15,671 nucleotides of DNA from Bacillota bacterium (GTDB taxonomy: Bacteria; Bacillota; Clostridia; Christensenellales; Aristaeellaceae). The translations under genes were made by a program, and so were the position numbers. The stretch lies in contig JAEVYX010000074.1 in NCBI GenBank assembly GCA_023392515.1, forward strand, positions 1 through 15,671, read 5' to 3'. Positions 1-6,996 of this stretch are shown here, piece by piece; the first letter of the stretch is position 1, and each line of letters begins with the position of its first letter. The notes below the pieces were generated by a model, which saw only the letters and a program-made list of their open reading frames with translations, searched no databases and was not told the origin of the DNA.

Positions 1-254
1 TGCTGCTCTTTGATGAACCTACCAGCGCTTTGGACCCGGAAATGGTGGGCGAGGTGCTGACCGTGATTCGAAACTTGGCCAAGAGTGGCCTTACCATGCT
101 GGTGGTAACCCATGAAATGAGCTTTGCCCGGGATGTATGCAGCCGTGTCATTTTCATGGATGATGGCATGATTGTGGAAGACAGTTCGCCGGAGGAGATA
201 TTCAGCAATCCAAAGCAGGTAAGGACAAGGGAGTTTTTGAGCAGGATACTGTGA
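1..254 (+). CDS. Polar amino acid ABC transporter ATP-binding protein, C-terminal fragment
   Basis: Only the last 83 residues are inside the window; the reading frame begins at base 3 and the gene starts upstream. The fragment opens with the Walker B strand LLFDEP, followed by the D-loop SALD and, about 30 residues on, the switch histidine in VVTHEM. The end (signature IVEDSSPEEIFSNP then REFLSRIL) is typical of GlnQ/ArtM-type ATPases that power uptake of polar amino acids. Family knowledge says such proteins form a dimer on the cytoplasmic face of a permease pair. The Walker A and LSGGQ motifs lie outside the window, so intactness cannot be judged. It is probably the last gene of its operon, because a terminator hairpin follows about 115 bases later. 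The exact substrate cannot be read from this fragment. Confidence 0.93.
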   Translation, partial: LLFDEPTSALDPEMVGEVLTVIRNLAKSGLTMLVVTHEMSFARDVCSRVIFMDDGMIVEDSSPEEIFSNPKQVRTREFLSRIL

Positions 255-370
255 GATGGCGTTAGGCCTTGCATCCCCTTGCATGCGCGGAGGTCGGTTC
301 TTTATTTTGACAAACGTAAAGAAAAAAGGTTACACTTCCCATAATGGAATATATTTGACAGTTGATATGA

Positions 371-400
371 GGACTTTCGAGAAATCGGGAGCCCTTTTTT
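371..400 (+). terminator. Intrinsic terminator with GAAA tetraloop (copy 1, imperfect)
   Basis: The left arm at 371-380 pairs with 385-394 around a GAAA loop (381-384). There is one A-C mismatch (373/392) and two U-G wobbles. Six T follow at 395-400. It lies downstream of the amino acid ABC ATPase gene and probably ends that operon. It is closely related in sequence to the terminator at 3813-3843. Confidence 0.7.
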
Positions 401-506
401 GCACCCTTATAGAGTCCATCATGAATCATTCGAAGATTGAATTTGACCGGCTATATGGATGGAAAGACACGTGGGGATCATGAGACAACAGCCTTGACTG
501 CTTCAT

Positions 507-534
507 GATATTGAGCAAAATTGCTCGTTATATC
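507..534. promoter_or_regulatory. Inverted repeat upstream of the double-HTH regulator, possible operator
   Basis: GAGCAA (513-518) and TTGCTC (521-526) are perfect complements separated by AA. An outer pair GATAT (507-511) / ATATC (530-534) flanks them. The repeat lies about 100 bases before the regulator's start codon, where an autoregulatory operator could sit. No T-run follows, so it is not a good terminator. The role is inferred from position only. Confidence 0.35.
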
Positions 535-630
535 GTATTTGATGCTTGCATCTGTTCGCTAAAACGAATATATTGTTAGAGATTACTTTGATATGACAAT
601 GTAGGTTTTGTTAAGTGAGGTGGTCATACA

Positions 631-1803
631 ATGCCGGAGATCACTTGCAGCCAAGCTGCCCGTTTATGGAGTGTTACACCCAGGCGTGTTCAAATGTACT
701 GTGCTCAGGGGAGGGTATCCGGTGCACGGCTTGCTGGCCGATTGTGGCTTATACCATCTGATGCGCAAAAACCACATGACCCCAGGACCGCCTGCCATTC
801 ATCTGGATTAATGTATTGGCCACGTTTATTATTGCTGGATGATAATATGATGAAAGTGAATTCAGAATTCCAGATGCTTGCATATGCCACGACAGCAGCA
901 CAGGAAAAACAGCTGTTGGGTGAAATCGCCTATATGCGTGGCGACTATCCCACAGCATTGAAATGCATTGAAGGCGTCAATGAAAAAGATCCATCATACC
1001 TGGCTGCATTGATAATTTCTGCAGCTGCTAGGATATCCATGGGGGATACAACCTCGTTCCAAGAAACCTGGAGCATCCTTTCAAACCTCCACACCAGGCT
1101 GGCCTTCAATCCTGATCAACGCATCCTGATCGAATTGGCACAAGGCACGCTAGCCATCAGCGCTTTTGCCCCAAGGAAATGCGCATCTTGGCTGATAGAT
1201 GGGATTTTTGTTGATCTGCCATCGTCTGCGCTGCCAATGGCATATTACCTTCGGGGGAAAGCCCTGCTCGCGTTGGGGCGCACAGAGCAGCTGCTAGGCA
1301 TGGCCGAAGGAGTGTTAAGCCTACTGCCGCGCGGCTTTGGTATCGAAGAGGCGTATATCAACATCATGCTCGCGCATGCTTACTTATACCAAAACCGCGT
1401 GGACAAGGTACGTGAAGCGCTGATGCGTGCAATTGATATTTGCCTGCCCAAAGGTTTTTTATCACCTTTGGCAGAAAACATCTATTCTTTGATGGGCCTT
1501 GGGGAACGCTGCCTGCTGGAGGTTTGCCCGGAACAACTTCCAAAGATATTATCTCTGCACAAGAAACTTTCCGGTTCATGGCTGAAAATTCATAACATCC
1601 TAACACATGAGGAGATCACAACTATTCTTACACGCCGGGAATACCAAGTGGCTCTTTGTGTCGCAAGCGGTTTATCGAACGAGGATAGCGCGCAGAAATT
1701 GGGTATCTCTCATGCCACCCTGAGAGGCCATCTTCAGAACATCTACCAAAAGTTGAATATCACAAGCCGAAAAGAGCTCAGGGACCACATCATTATCGCA
1801 TGA
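631..1803 (+). CDS. Transcriptional regulator with N-terminal HTH, TPR-like middle and C-terminal LuxR-type HTH
   Basis: This 390-residue protein has no signal peptide or membrane segment. Residues 1-52 form a compact helix-turn-helix of a type common in clostridia (SQAARLWSVTPRRVQMYC, then a wing ending IPSDAQKPHDPR). Residues about 75-315 are helical, with paired-helix spacing suggestive of TPR repeats (for example GDYPTALKCIEGV and LRGKALLALGR), as in MalT-like LuxR regulators. Residues 324-390 are a LuxR/GerE HTH: LTRREYQVALCVASGLSN, then GISHATLRGHLQNIYQKL. No receiver domain or P-loop is visible, so it is not a classical response regulator or a full MalT/LAL ATPase regulator. The start follows GAGGTGG by about 9 bases. 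Its target is unknown. The secreted-protein gene that follows 141 bases later is a candidate. Confidence 0.88.
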   Translation: MPEITCSQAARLWSVTPRRVQMYCAQGRVSGARLAGRLWLIPSDAQKPHDPRTACHSSGLMYWPRLLLLDDNMMKVNSEFQMLAYATTAAQEKQLLGEIAYMRGDYPTALKCIEGVNEKDPSYLAALIISAAARISMGDTTSFQETWSILSNLHTRLAFNPDQRILIELAQGTLAISAFAPRKCASWLIDGIFVDLPSSALPMAYYLRGKALLALGRTEQLLGMAEGVLSLLPRGFGIEEAYINIMLAHAYLYQNRVDKVREALMRAIDICLPKGFLSPLAENIYSLMGLGERCLLEVCPEQLPKILSLHKKLSGSWLKIHNILTHEEITTILTRREYQVALCVASGLSNEDSAQKLGISHATLRGHLQNIYQKLNITSRKELRDHIIIA

Positions 1804-1944
1804 CCCCCTCCAAAAACAGGCAATTTTAGCTCTTCTACTTTCTTCTTAAATCATCTATATTGTATTTGAATTCTAAGGTTTGATGAGCATCTCCGGCTTC
1901 AGTAACTTTGATAGGAATATAGATGGTTTGCGTGGAGGAGCAGG

Positions 1945-3699
1945 ATGAAAAAAATATTCAAACGCAAAATGATGGCAAAACTAATGATTGCCTTTCTGTT
2001 TTGCACGATGCTATTATTGCCGGCTTTTGACGCAAAGGCTACCGATTTCACTGTCACAATTAAACTTTTTGAAACCAGTCACGGAGATAAAATGACAATT
2101 GTTGTGGAAGTGGATACATCACCGAAAACCGAATCTTTTAGCAAATTTGTCGTCAATGTTTCAAGAAACGGGTCTCATGTAGATACTTTAACATGGCAAG
2201 ACTCAGAAAATAGGAATATTACATCGATTTCTCACCCCTTCACTTCCAGCTTCACCATATTGAATTCACAGCCATCCGAACAAGTGCTGTCTTTTGACTG
2301 TTCTGTTTATAGTAACACTGGAGCCATGGTTGGCTCAGGAAGTGCTTCAAAGGAACCACCCATCATCCATGTGAATCAAGCAATTGATTTTACCTCTGCT
2401 ACATGCACTGAGCCTGGTTACAATAACCAACAGTGCTCGATATGCGGATATATCACCAAGGCCGAGATTGCGGGAGAACCAGCTCTTGGCCATCAATTAT
2501 CACCGCTTATTGCGCATGACGATACTACATCAGGCAGCCAGAGCAAGCATTACAAGCAATGCCTTAGGACGGGTTGTAACTACCGAGAAATGAGTTCCTG
2601 CAATTTTGGAAAGCCATTTTCCCTGCCCGCGAGCTGTATGGAAGCGGCACAGCAGCTCTATCTATGTAATGATTGTCATTATCAGTATATTATAGAATCT
2701 GGGATGCCATTGGGGCATAACTTCCAAAGAGATACTGCTCGGGATACTGCCCCAACCTGCACAGCAACCGGGCTGGAAGCGTATACCTGTTCTCGCTGCG
2801 GACAGCATGATGACATTACCCTTGCTATGTTAGGACATGACTACCTTTCTGTTGTCACAATGCCCACCTGCACATCGGGAGGCTATACAACCTATACATG
2901 TTCCCGCTGTGGGGATACCCATACCAGTGATGAAATCACAGCGTTGGGACACGATTTTCAACGTGACCCCGCAAGGGATAATGCCCTAACCTGCACTTCA
3001 GCTGGGCTGGAAGCGTATACCTGTTCAAACTGCGGACAGCATGATGATGTTACCCTTCCTATGCTGGGGCATGACTACCTGCCGATTGTGACAGAGCCTG
3101 CCTGTACATCGGATGGCTATACGACCCATACTTGCTCTCGATGCGGGGACAGCTATACAGACAATCATACAAAAAAGCGCGGCCACTGGTTTGGCAAGTG
3201 GATTCCGCAGGGCGATGGAACGCATACCGCAGACTGTATTCGCGAAGGTTGTTCATATACCAAAACAGCGCCATGCAGGCAGCAAACATATACAGTGAAC
3301 GAAGAAGAGATCAGTTTCTGCCCCATTTGCGGTGAGACGCCTACAGGTGAATGCCTACAAATGATCCGTGACGCGAATACAAAGGCCATCACGAATACCT
3401 TGCCGAACGGCGAACTGATTGTCCGCAGAGGAATACTGCCCAATGGTACGAGGTTTGTCAGCATTGCGTTTGAACGGTCAGGCGATCTGAAACAGCCAGA
3501 GGGAAGGGTGCAGTTCACACTGCCATTAAAAGCTTTTGAGGGCTATTCTCTCAAACTGCTAAATCCGGACGGATCACTTATGGACGTTCCCGGTATAATC
3601 ACCGAGGAAGGATTGACTTTTGAACTGGACTTTACGCCATTACCAGGCTCGGTTTCACTACCAACTGCACTCATCCAGCTCTTTCCAATGATTTATTGA
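1945..3699 (+). CDS. Secreted Cys-rich repeat protein with six C3H units
   Basis: This 584-residue protein has a clear export signal: basic residues at the N terminus (KKIFKRK), a hydrophobic stretch ending LLLPAF, and likely type I cleavage near DAKA-TD (residue 32). Start: GGAGGAG lies 5 bases before the ATG. Residues about 33-150 look like a beta-sandwich. Residues 154-414 carry six units with identical core spacing C-x9-C-x2-C and then x12-15 to H (first Cys 154, 231, 272, 309, 350, 387; last His in (L/R)GH). Two further segments (after His 203 or so, and H427-C462) follow H-x3-C-x4-C-x7-C. Residues about 463-584 are a beta-rich end without sorting signal or anchor. The Cys/His spacing suggests metal binding or disulfides. 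The 249-aa gene downstream shares this plan. I cannot name a function; an extracellular binding or matrix role is a guess. Confidence 0.88.
   Translation: MKKIFKRKMMAKLMIAFLFCTMLLLPAFDAKATDFTVTIKLFETSHGDKMTIVVEVDTSPKTESFSKFVVNVSRNGSHVDTLTWQDSENRNITSISHPFTSSFTILNSQPSEQVLSFDCSVYSNTGAMVGSGSASKEPPIIHVNQAIDFTSATCTEPGYNNQQCSICGYITKAEIAGEPALGHQLSPLIAHDDTTSGSQSKHYKQCLRTGCNYREMSSCNFGKPFSLPASCMEAAQQLYLCNDCHYQYIIESGMPLGHNFQRDTARDTAPTCTATGLEAYTCSRCGQHDDITLAMLGHDYLSVVTMPTCTSGGYTTYTCSRCGDTHTSDEITALGHDFQRDPARDNALTCTSAGLEAYTCSNCGQHDDVTLPMLGHDYLPIVTEPACTSDGYTTHTCSRCGDSYTDNHTKKRGHWFGKWIPQGDGTHTADCIREGCSYTKTAPCRQQTYTVNEEEISFCPICGETPTGECLQMIRDANTKAITNTLPNGELIVRRGILPNGTRFVSIAFERSGDLKQPEGRVQFTLPLKAFEGYSLKLLNPDGSLMDVPGIITEEGLTFELDFTPLPGSVSLPTALIQLFPMIY
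2719..3186 (+). repeat. In-frame tandem duplication, 234-base period (2 x 78 codons)
   Basis: Residues 259-336 and 337-414 of the secreted repeat protein are copies of one 78-residue double unit. A shared 20-base block beginning GGCTGGAAGC occurs at 2771 and again at 3005, exactly 234 bases apart. Each copy holds two C3H units, one of GLEAYTC type and one of GYTT-TC type. Differences are spread over many codons, so the duplication is not brand new. Confidence 0.85.
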
Positions 3700-3796
3700 T
3701 CCGGAAGAACAGAATTTCCAACGCTGTTTTTCTATTGAGGATCATGTTGGGCGCTACCATTGCCGTGACTGCGGACATCGGGGAGCACAGCAAGTA
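3698..3796 (+). pseudogene. Possible gene remnant with a CxxC zinc-ribbon-like stretch
   Basis: Directly after the stop codon of the secreted repeat protein, the frame beginning at 3698 reads DPEEQNFQRCFSIED and then GRYHCRDCGHRGAQQV. It has no start codon or ribosome site, and it runs into the terminator at 3813. The C-x11-C-x2-CG pattern resembles both the upstream C3H units and the RYxCRDCG zinc ribbon of some IS transposases. It may be a frameshifted tail of the 584-aa protein or a scrap of another gene. It could also be chance. Confidence 0.3.
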
Positions 3797-4099
3797 ATAT
3801 TCCTTTCTTTCAGGGGCTTTCGAGCAATCGGGAGCCCCTTTTTGTACGCCTTTTTTAAGACTGTTCTGTATGTGCTAAAGCGGCGTACAGCTCATTTGGT
3901 GCAATGAAAGAAACAATGATATGAAAACATTGCAGATTGTGAAACGACTAAAAATAAAACCATAGAATTTATGCCCAAAGTGACCGCTGACTTGCCTTTG
4001 GGTAATTGCCTTCAAAGATTTGGAAGATATATACTTTTATTACAAGCGGTGTGGTGCGGAATATCAAAAGTGCATATTAAAAAGGAGGATGGACAAACC
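3700..4099. other. Gene-free interval between the secreted repeat protein and the esterase
   Basis: Besides the possible remnant (3698-3796) and the terminator (3813-3843), this 400-base gap holds two inverted repeats: GCAATG/CATTGC at 3901-3933 (21-base loop) and CCCAAAG/CTTTGGG at 3974-4002 (15-base loop). It also has a weak promoter-like pair, TTGCCT (4006-4011) and TATATA (4028-4033), 16 bases apart. The interval ends in a strong ribosome site, AAAGGAGG at 4082-4089. No convincing gene was seen. Confidence 0.55.
3813..3843 (+). terminator. Intrinsic terminator with GCAA tetraloop (copy 2)
   Basis: GGGGCTTTCGA (3813-3823) pairs with TCGGGAGCCCC (3828-3838) around a GCAA loop, giving an 11-pair stem with two U-G wobbles. 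TTTTT follows at 3839-3843. It ends the transcript of the 584-aa secreted protein gene. Confidence 0.88.
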
Positions 4100-5965
4100 A
4101 TGAAAAAAGTTTTTGCATTGGTGCTGATTATGCTGGTGCTTGTCAGCAACTGGGCGCTTGCGGCGGACATGAACAGCGCAGAGTACACATCTGTCGCTGC
4201 TCAAACGCTGCCGGATGCGGAGGACATGGTTATCGATTACGACAACTATTACGGACAGGTGATTGAAGGCTACTACAACTTTGATTGTTATGTTTCTGAG
4301 ACTGTGACGCGCACCGCGAAGTTTTACATTCCGGCAAATACTGTTTACAATCAGCCCACCGTGTTCATCATGGTGCCCGCAGGCGTAAACACCTATGGTT
4401 TTCTTGTCGAGAGCGGCTGGAAGGCTGCTGCGGACAAGTACGTTTTCCATGTCGTGCTGATGGAAACCGATGAGAGCGGTGAATGGGGCAGCATCGAGGA
4501 TGAAACCGCCTACTTGTCTGCCCTCCGTGACGATGTTTCCTATCGCCCCTTCTTTGTATCTTTCTCTTCCAACTTCTATGCCATTGCCTATGGCAATGCC
4601 GCAGATGTATTGATGCAGCATGCTATGCAGAACCCCAATCAGTGGACTGCTGTTGCTGCAATCGGTGCTACCGGCGTGGATGATGCATTCATGGCCAAGC
4701 TGTCTGCAACAGAATCCAAGGAAGCCGGCGTTATGCTGAGCGAAGTTGATCTGCCCATGTTCATCGTGGCGGAAGAAAAGACCGAGCAGGTCAGGAAGAT
4801 GGTCGATTATTGGAAGAACGCCAACGGCGTTGAGAATGTACAGTATTCCTGCGCCTATGCGGACGAAGTGTACATCCCATCTTTCTGGACCACCAAGGAA
4901 GCAATGGACTCAGAGCCCGTTGCCAAAGTATACTACAGCACCTCTCCAATCAGTAAATACTACGAAGCCGATGTAATCAACAACATTTACAACGACTTCA
5001 TGTGCAAGTACATGCGCTATCCCGGAACCGGAAACGGTTCGCTGCGCGCCTATCAGGATATCTATGAAGCTGGCTTTAAGATGTTCTCCGGCAAGGTGCC
5101 CGGCGGCTTTGCCAAAGACGGCAGCGACCTGTACAACCGTGAGTGGTACGTATACGTTCCCGAATCCGTAAATATTAACGAGCCTGCGCCTCTGGTGTTT
5201 GTGTTCCACGGTGCCGGCGGCACCGGCGATGAAATCGCGGCCCGTACCGGCTGGATCAAGGTCGCTGAAGATCGCGGCTGCATCCTGGTCTGCCCGACAG
5301 GCTCTCACAAGCTGAGCATTCGCAATGTAAGCGACATCACTACCAACGAACTCTTCCGCGCCATGTGGGGCACCAGTGAAGCTACCGAGGCATCCCCTGA
5401 TGATCGCATTTTCATCCGTTATCTGTATAACTGGATGTGCGAGAATTACAAAATCGACACAGGCCGCGTGTATGCCACCGGTCAGTCTTCCGGCGGCGCT
5501 ATGACTGCCGCTTGCGCCGGCTTCATGCCCGATATCTTCACCGCGGCGGCTGCAGTATCTGCTTATGGCCGTGACAGCGCCGGCTATGCGGAAAACTATC
5601 CGATTCCGCTGATGGTGGCAGTTGGCTCCAAGGATCCGTCCTACGCCGAAAAGGGCTTTGGTGACGATGGCCTGAAGACGATGATCGAATACTGGTGCGG
5701 GCGTTATGGCCTTACCGAAAAGTGGGAAGACTTCACCTACATGAATGATGAGGCCGTCTGCTCCTACACTGCCGGCATTTTCCGCAACTATGTGTTCCAC
5801 ACTGCCGAAGGCATCCCGATGCTGCGCTGCGTGGAAGCCGACGGAAAGGCTCACGCTTATCTGCCTTCGGAAGCCTACATGATCTGGGACGAATGGTTCG
5901 CTCCCTTTATTAAAGATGCGCAAGGCAATCTGTACTACATGACCAAGGCTGTAAAATTACCATAA
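4100..5965 (+). CDS. Secreted PHB-depolymerase/LpqC-family esterase with a degenerate N-terminal hydrolase copy
   Basis: This 621-residue protein starts at the ATG 10 bases after AAAGGAGG. The same frame is open further upstream, but no ribosome site supports an earlier start. The signal peptide (MKKVFALVLIMLVLVSNWALA) is cut by type I peptidase, with no lipobox. The C-terminal half (about 340-610) is an alpha/beta hydrolase of the esterase-PHB depolymerase group. It has the oxyanion-hole motif H370-GAGG, nucleophile elbow G461-Q-S463-S-G465, likely Asp512 (VGSKD) and His585 (KAHAY). The N-terminal half (about 50-290) repeats the layout (FYIPANTVYNQP, AAIGATG, DLPMFIV) but has VPAGVN in place of HGAGG and AYGNAAD in place of the GxSxG elbow. 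It is therefore probably non-catalytic. Relatives hydrolyse short-chain esters on plant polysaccharides or polyesters; the substrate here is unknown. Confidence 0.87.
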   Translation: MKKVFALVLIMLVLVSNWALAADMNSAEYTSVAAQTLPDAEDMVIDYDNYYGQVIEGYYNFDCYVSETVTRTAKFYIPANTVYNQPTVFIMVPAGVNTYGFLVESGWKAAADKYVFHVVLMETDESGEWGSIEDETAYLSALRDDVSYRPFFVSFSSNFYAIAYGNAADVLMQHAMQNPNQWTAVAAIGATGVDDAFMAKLSATESKEAGVMLSEVDLPMFIVAEEKTEQVRKMVDYWKNANGVENVQYSCAYADEVYIPSFWTTKEAMDSEPVAKVYYSTSPISKYYEADVINNIYNDFMCKYMRYPGTGNGSLRAYQDIYEAGFKMFSGKVPGGFAKDGSDLYNREWYVYVPESVNINEPAPLVFVFHGAGGTGDEIAARTGWIKVAEDRGCILVCPTGSHKLSIRNVSDITTNELFRAMWGTSEATEASPDDRIFIRYLYNWMCENYKIDTGRVYATGQSSGGAMTAACAGFMPDIFTAAAAVSAYGRDSAGYAENYPIPLMVAVGSKDPSYAEKGFGDDGLKTMIEYWCGRYGLTEKWEDFTYMNDEAVCSYTAGIFRNYVFHTAEGIPMLRCVEADGKAHAYLPSEAYMIWDEWFAPFIKDAQGNLYYMTKAVKLP

Positions 5966-6037
5966 CTTGGGCAGCGGTCAATAAGGCTTTGGCTCCATGA
6001 TATTCCGCTTTGATGCTGCGTAGATCCAACTGTCCCG

Positions 6038-6067
6038 GCCCGCTGCGGATCTTCATCTGCAGCGGGC
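6038..6067 (+). terminator. Hairpin downstream of the esterase gene, probable terminator
   Basis: GCCCGCTGC (6038-6046) and GCAGCGGGC (6059-6067) form a perfect 9-pair, GC-rich stem with a 12-base loop. Only a short T stretch (ATTTGG) follows, so termination may be partial. It separates the esterase from the next secreted-protein gene. Confidence 0.6.
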
Positions 6068-6167
6068 ATTTGGATAGTGAGGCCAATAAAGCCTTCTGCA
6101 GCGTTTGCGCAGGGGCTATAAGCTTACAGGCTGCCGCTGGGATTCATTTTGAAAGGAATGATTTCAT

Positions 6168-6917
6168 ATGAACAGAAAATTGGGGAGCATTTGTATCGCG
6201 CTGTGCTTGATTCTTACACTTCCTTTGTGTTCAGCGCTGGCAGCATCGGTGCATACGCATACAGTTGTGATTGATCCCGCAATAGAGGCGACGTGTACGG
6301 AGGGCGGGCTGACCGAAGGGGAACACTGCTCTGAATGCGGCAAAGTGCTGAAGGCGCAGGAGACTGTCCCATCACTTGATCATTTATGGGGTGAAAGGAC
6401 CTTGACGGAGAATTCTTCCCAGCACGCAGCCGCATGTGTTCGCGGCTGCGGTGCGGCCAAGACCGTCAAATGCACAAACGTTGGCATCACCCTTGGACGC
6501 AGTTCCATGAACATATGCGCGATCTGCGGTACATATAAATACGGCACTTTCGAGCTGATTCCCCAAGCAAGTGCGCTTCCCGTCAGTGATACGCCTGCAG
6601 ATCAGCGCGGTACCCTTGTGGTACGCGGCAAAACGCTCCCGTTTGAGGATACGGATCCTTCCGTCCTGTATGCGTTCACATTGACCTACGAGTGGAACGG
6701 CGGAATGGCTACTTTCAAGAATCAGAGTACCATATCCATTCCGATTGATGCTGAATTGCCCGAAGAATTCCAGCTTATCCGCGTGTCCGTCTCCCCAGGG
6801 GATGACTCCGTTCAGCGCAAGGAAGTATGGGTTGGCATCGAACATGATTTTACGGATGGTATCCTGACTTTTGCTGCCAAGAATCCTTCACTGTATATCA
6901 TAAAGGCTATGGAATAA
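6168..6917 (+). CDS. Small secreted Cys-rich protein, paralogue of the 584-aa repeat protein
   Basis: This 249-residue protein has a signal peptide (MNRKLGSICIALCLILTLPL, likely cut after ALA near residue 26). The start follows GAAAGGAATG by a normal distance. It carries one C3H unit (C43-x10-C54-x2-C57-x14-H72) and one second module (H86-x3-C90-x3-C94-x7-C102-x14-C117-x2-C120). The latter matches residues H427-C462 of the 584-aa protein almost position for position. Residues about 125-249 are beta-rich and end like the larger protein's C-terminal region, without an anchor or sorting motif. It looks like the same design with one repeat instead of six. The function is not recognised; a paralogous pair flanking the secreted esterase suggests a joint extracellular task. 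Confidence 0.85.
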   Translation: MNRKLGSICIALCLILTLPLCSALAASVHTHTVVIDPAIEATCTEGGLTEGEHCSECGKVLKAQETVPSLDHLWGERTLTENSSQHAAACVRGCGAAKTVKCTNVGITLGRSSMNICAICGTYKYGTFELIPQASALPVSDTPADQRGTLVVRGKTLPFEDTDPSVLYAFTLTYEWNGGMATFKNQSTISIPIDAELPEEFQLIRVSVSPGDDSVQRKEVWVGIEHDFTDGILTFAAKNPSLYIIKAME

Positions 6918-6940
6918 ACATTGCTCCTTATGGGGAACAG

Positions 6941-6980
6941 CCCCTGGCCTGCGCCAATCCGCCGGCCAGGGGTTATTGTT
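6941..6980 (+). terminator. Terminator after the 249-aa secreted protein gene
   Basis: CCCCTGGCC (6941-6949) and GGCCAGGGG (6964-6972) form a perfect 9-pair stem with a 14-base loop, followed by TTATTGTT. It lies between two convergent genes. The T-rich side favours + strand termination; on the other strand no T-run follows. Confidence 0.75.
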
Positions 6981-6996
6981 GCCCCCAAATCATGGT

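Larger units (their letters stand above)
255..630. other. Gene-free interval between the ABC ATPase and the double-HTH regulator
   Basis: This 376-base gap is AT-rich. It holds a degenerate GNRA-loop terminator (371-400), an inverted repeat (507-534), and a possible weak promoter: TTGTTA at 573-578 and GACAAT at 595-600, 16 bases apart, each matching consensus at four of six positions. A short open frame (256-483) crosses the terminator and has no recognisable protein features, so it is not called as a gene. Confidence 0.6.

Noticed and set aside
256..483. 75-codon open frame after the ABC ATPase gene
   Set aside because: It runs through the terminator hairpin at 371-400, has no good ribosome site and shows no protein-like features.
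2719..3186. CRISPR-like repeat spacing
   Set aside because: The repeat is an in-frame 78-codon protein duplication without short direct repeats and unique spacers.
3901..4002. Two inverted repeats (GCAATG/CATTGC and CCCAAAG/CTTTGGG) as riboswitch or small RNA
   Set aside because: The stems are short, the loops long, no T-run follows, and no known riboswitch core was recognised.
3971..4099. Upstream extension of the esterase frame (43 extra residues)
   Set aside because: The ATG at 3971 has no ribosome site, and the extension would bury the signal peptide. The ATG at 4100 follows AAAGGAGG.
4910..5923. 337-codon open frame on the minus strand
   Set aside because: It lies wholly opposite the esterase gene, whose frame has a catalytic triad, signal peptide and ribosome site. 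The antisense frame is a codon-bias shadow.
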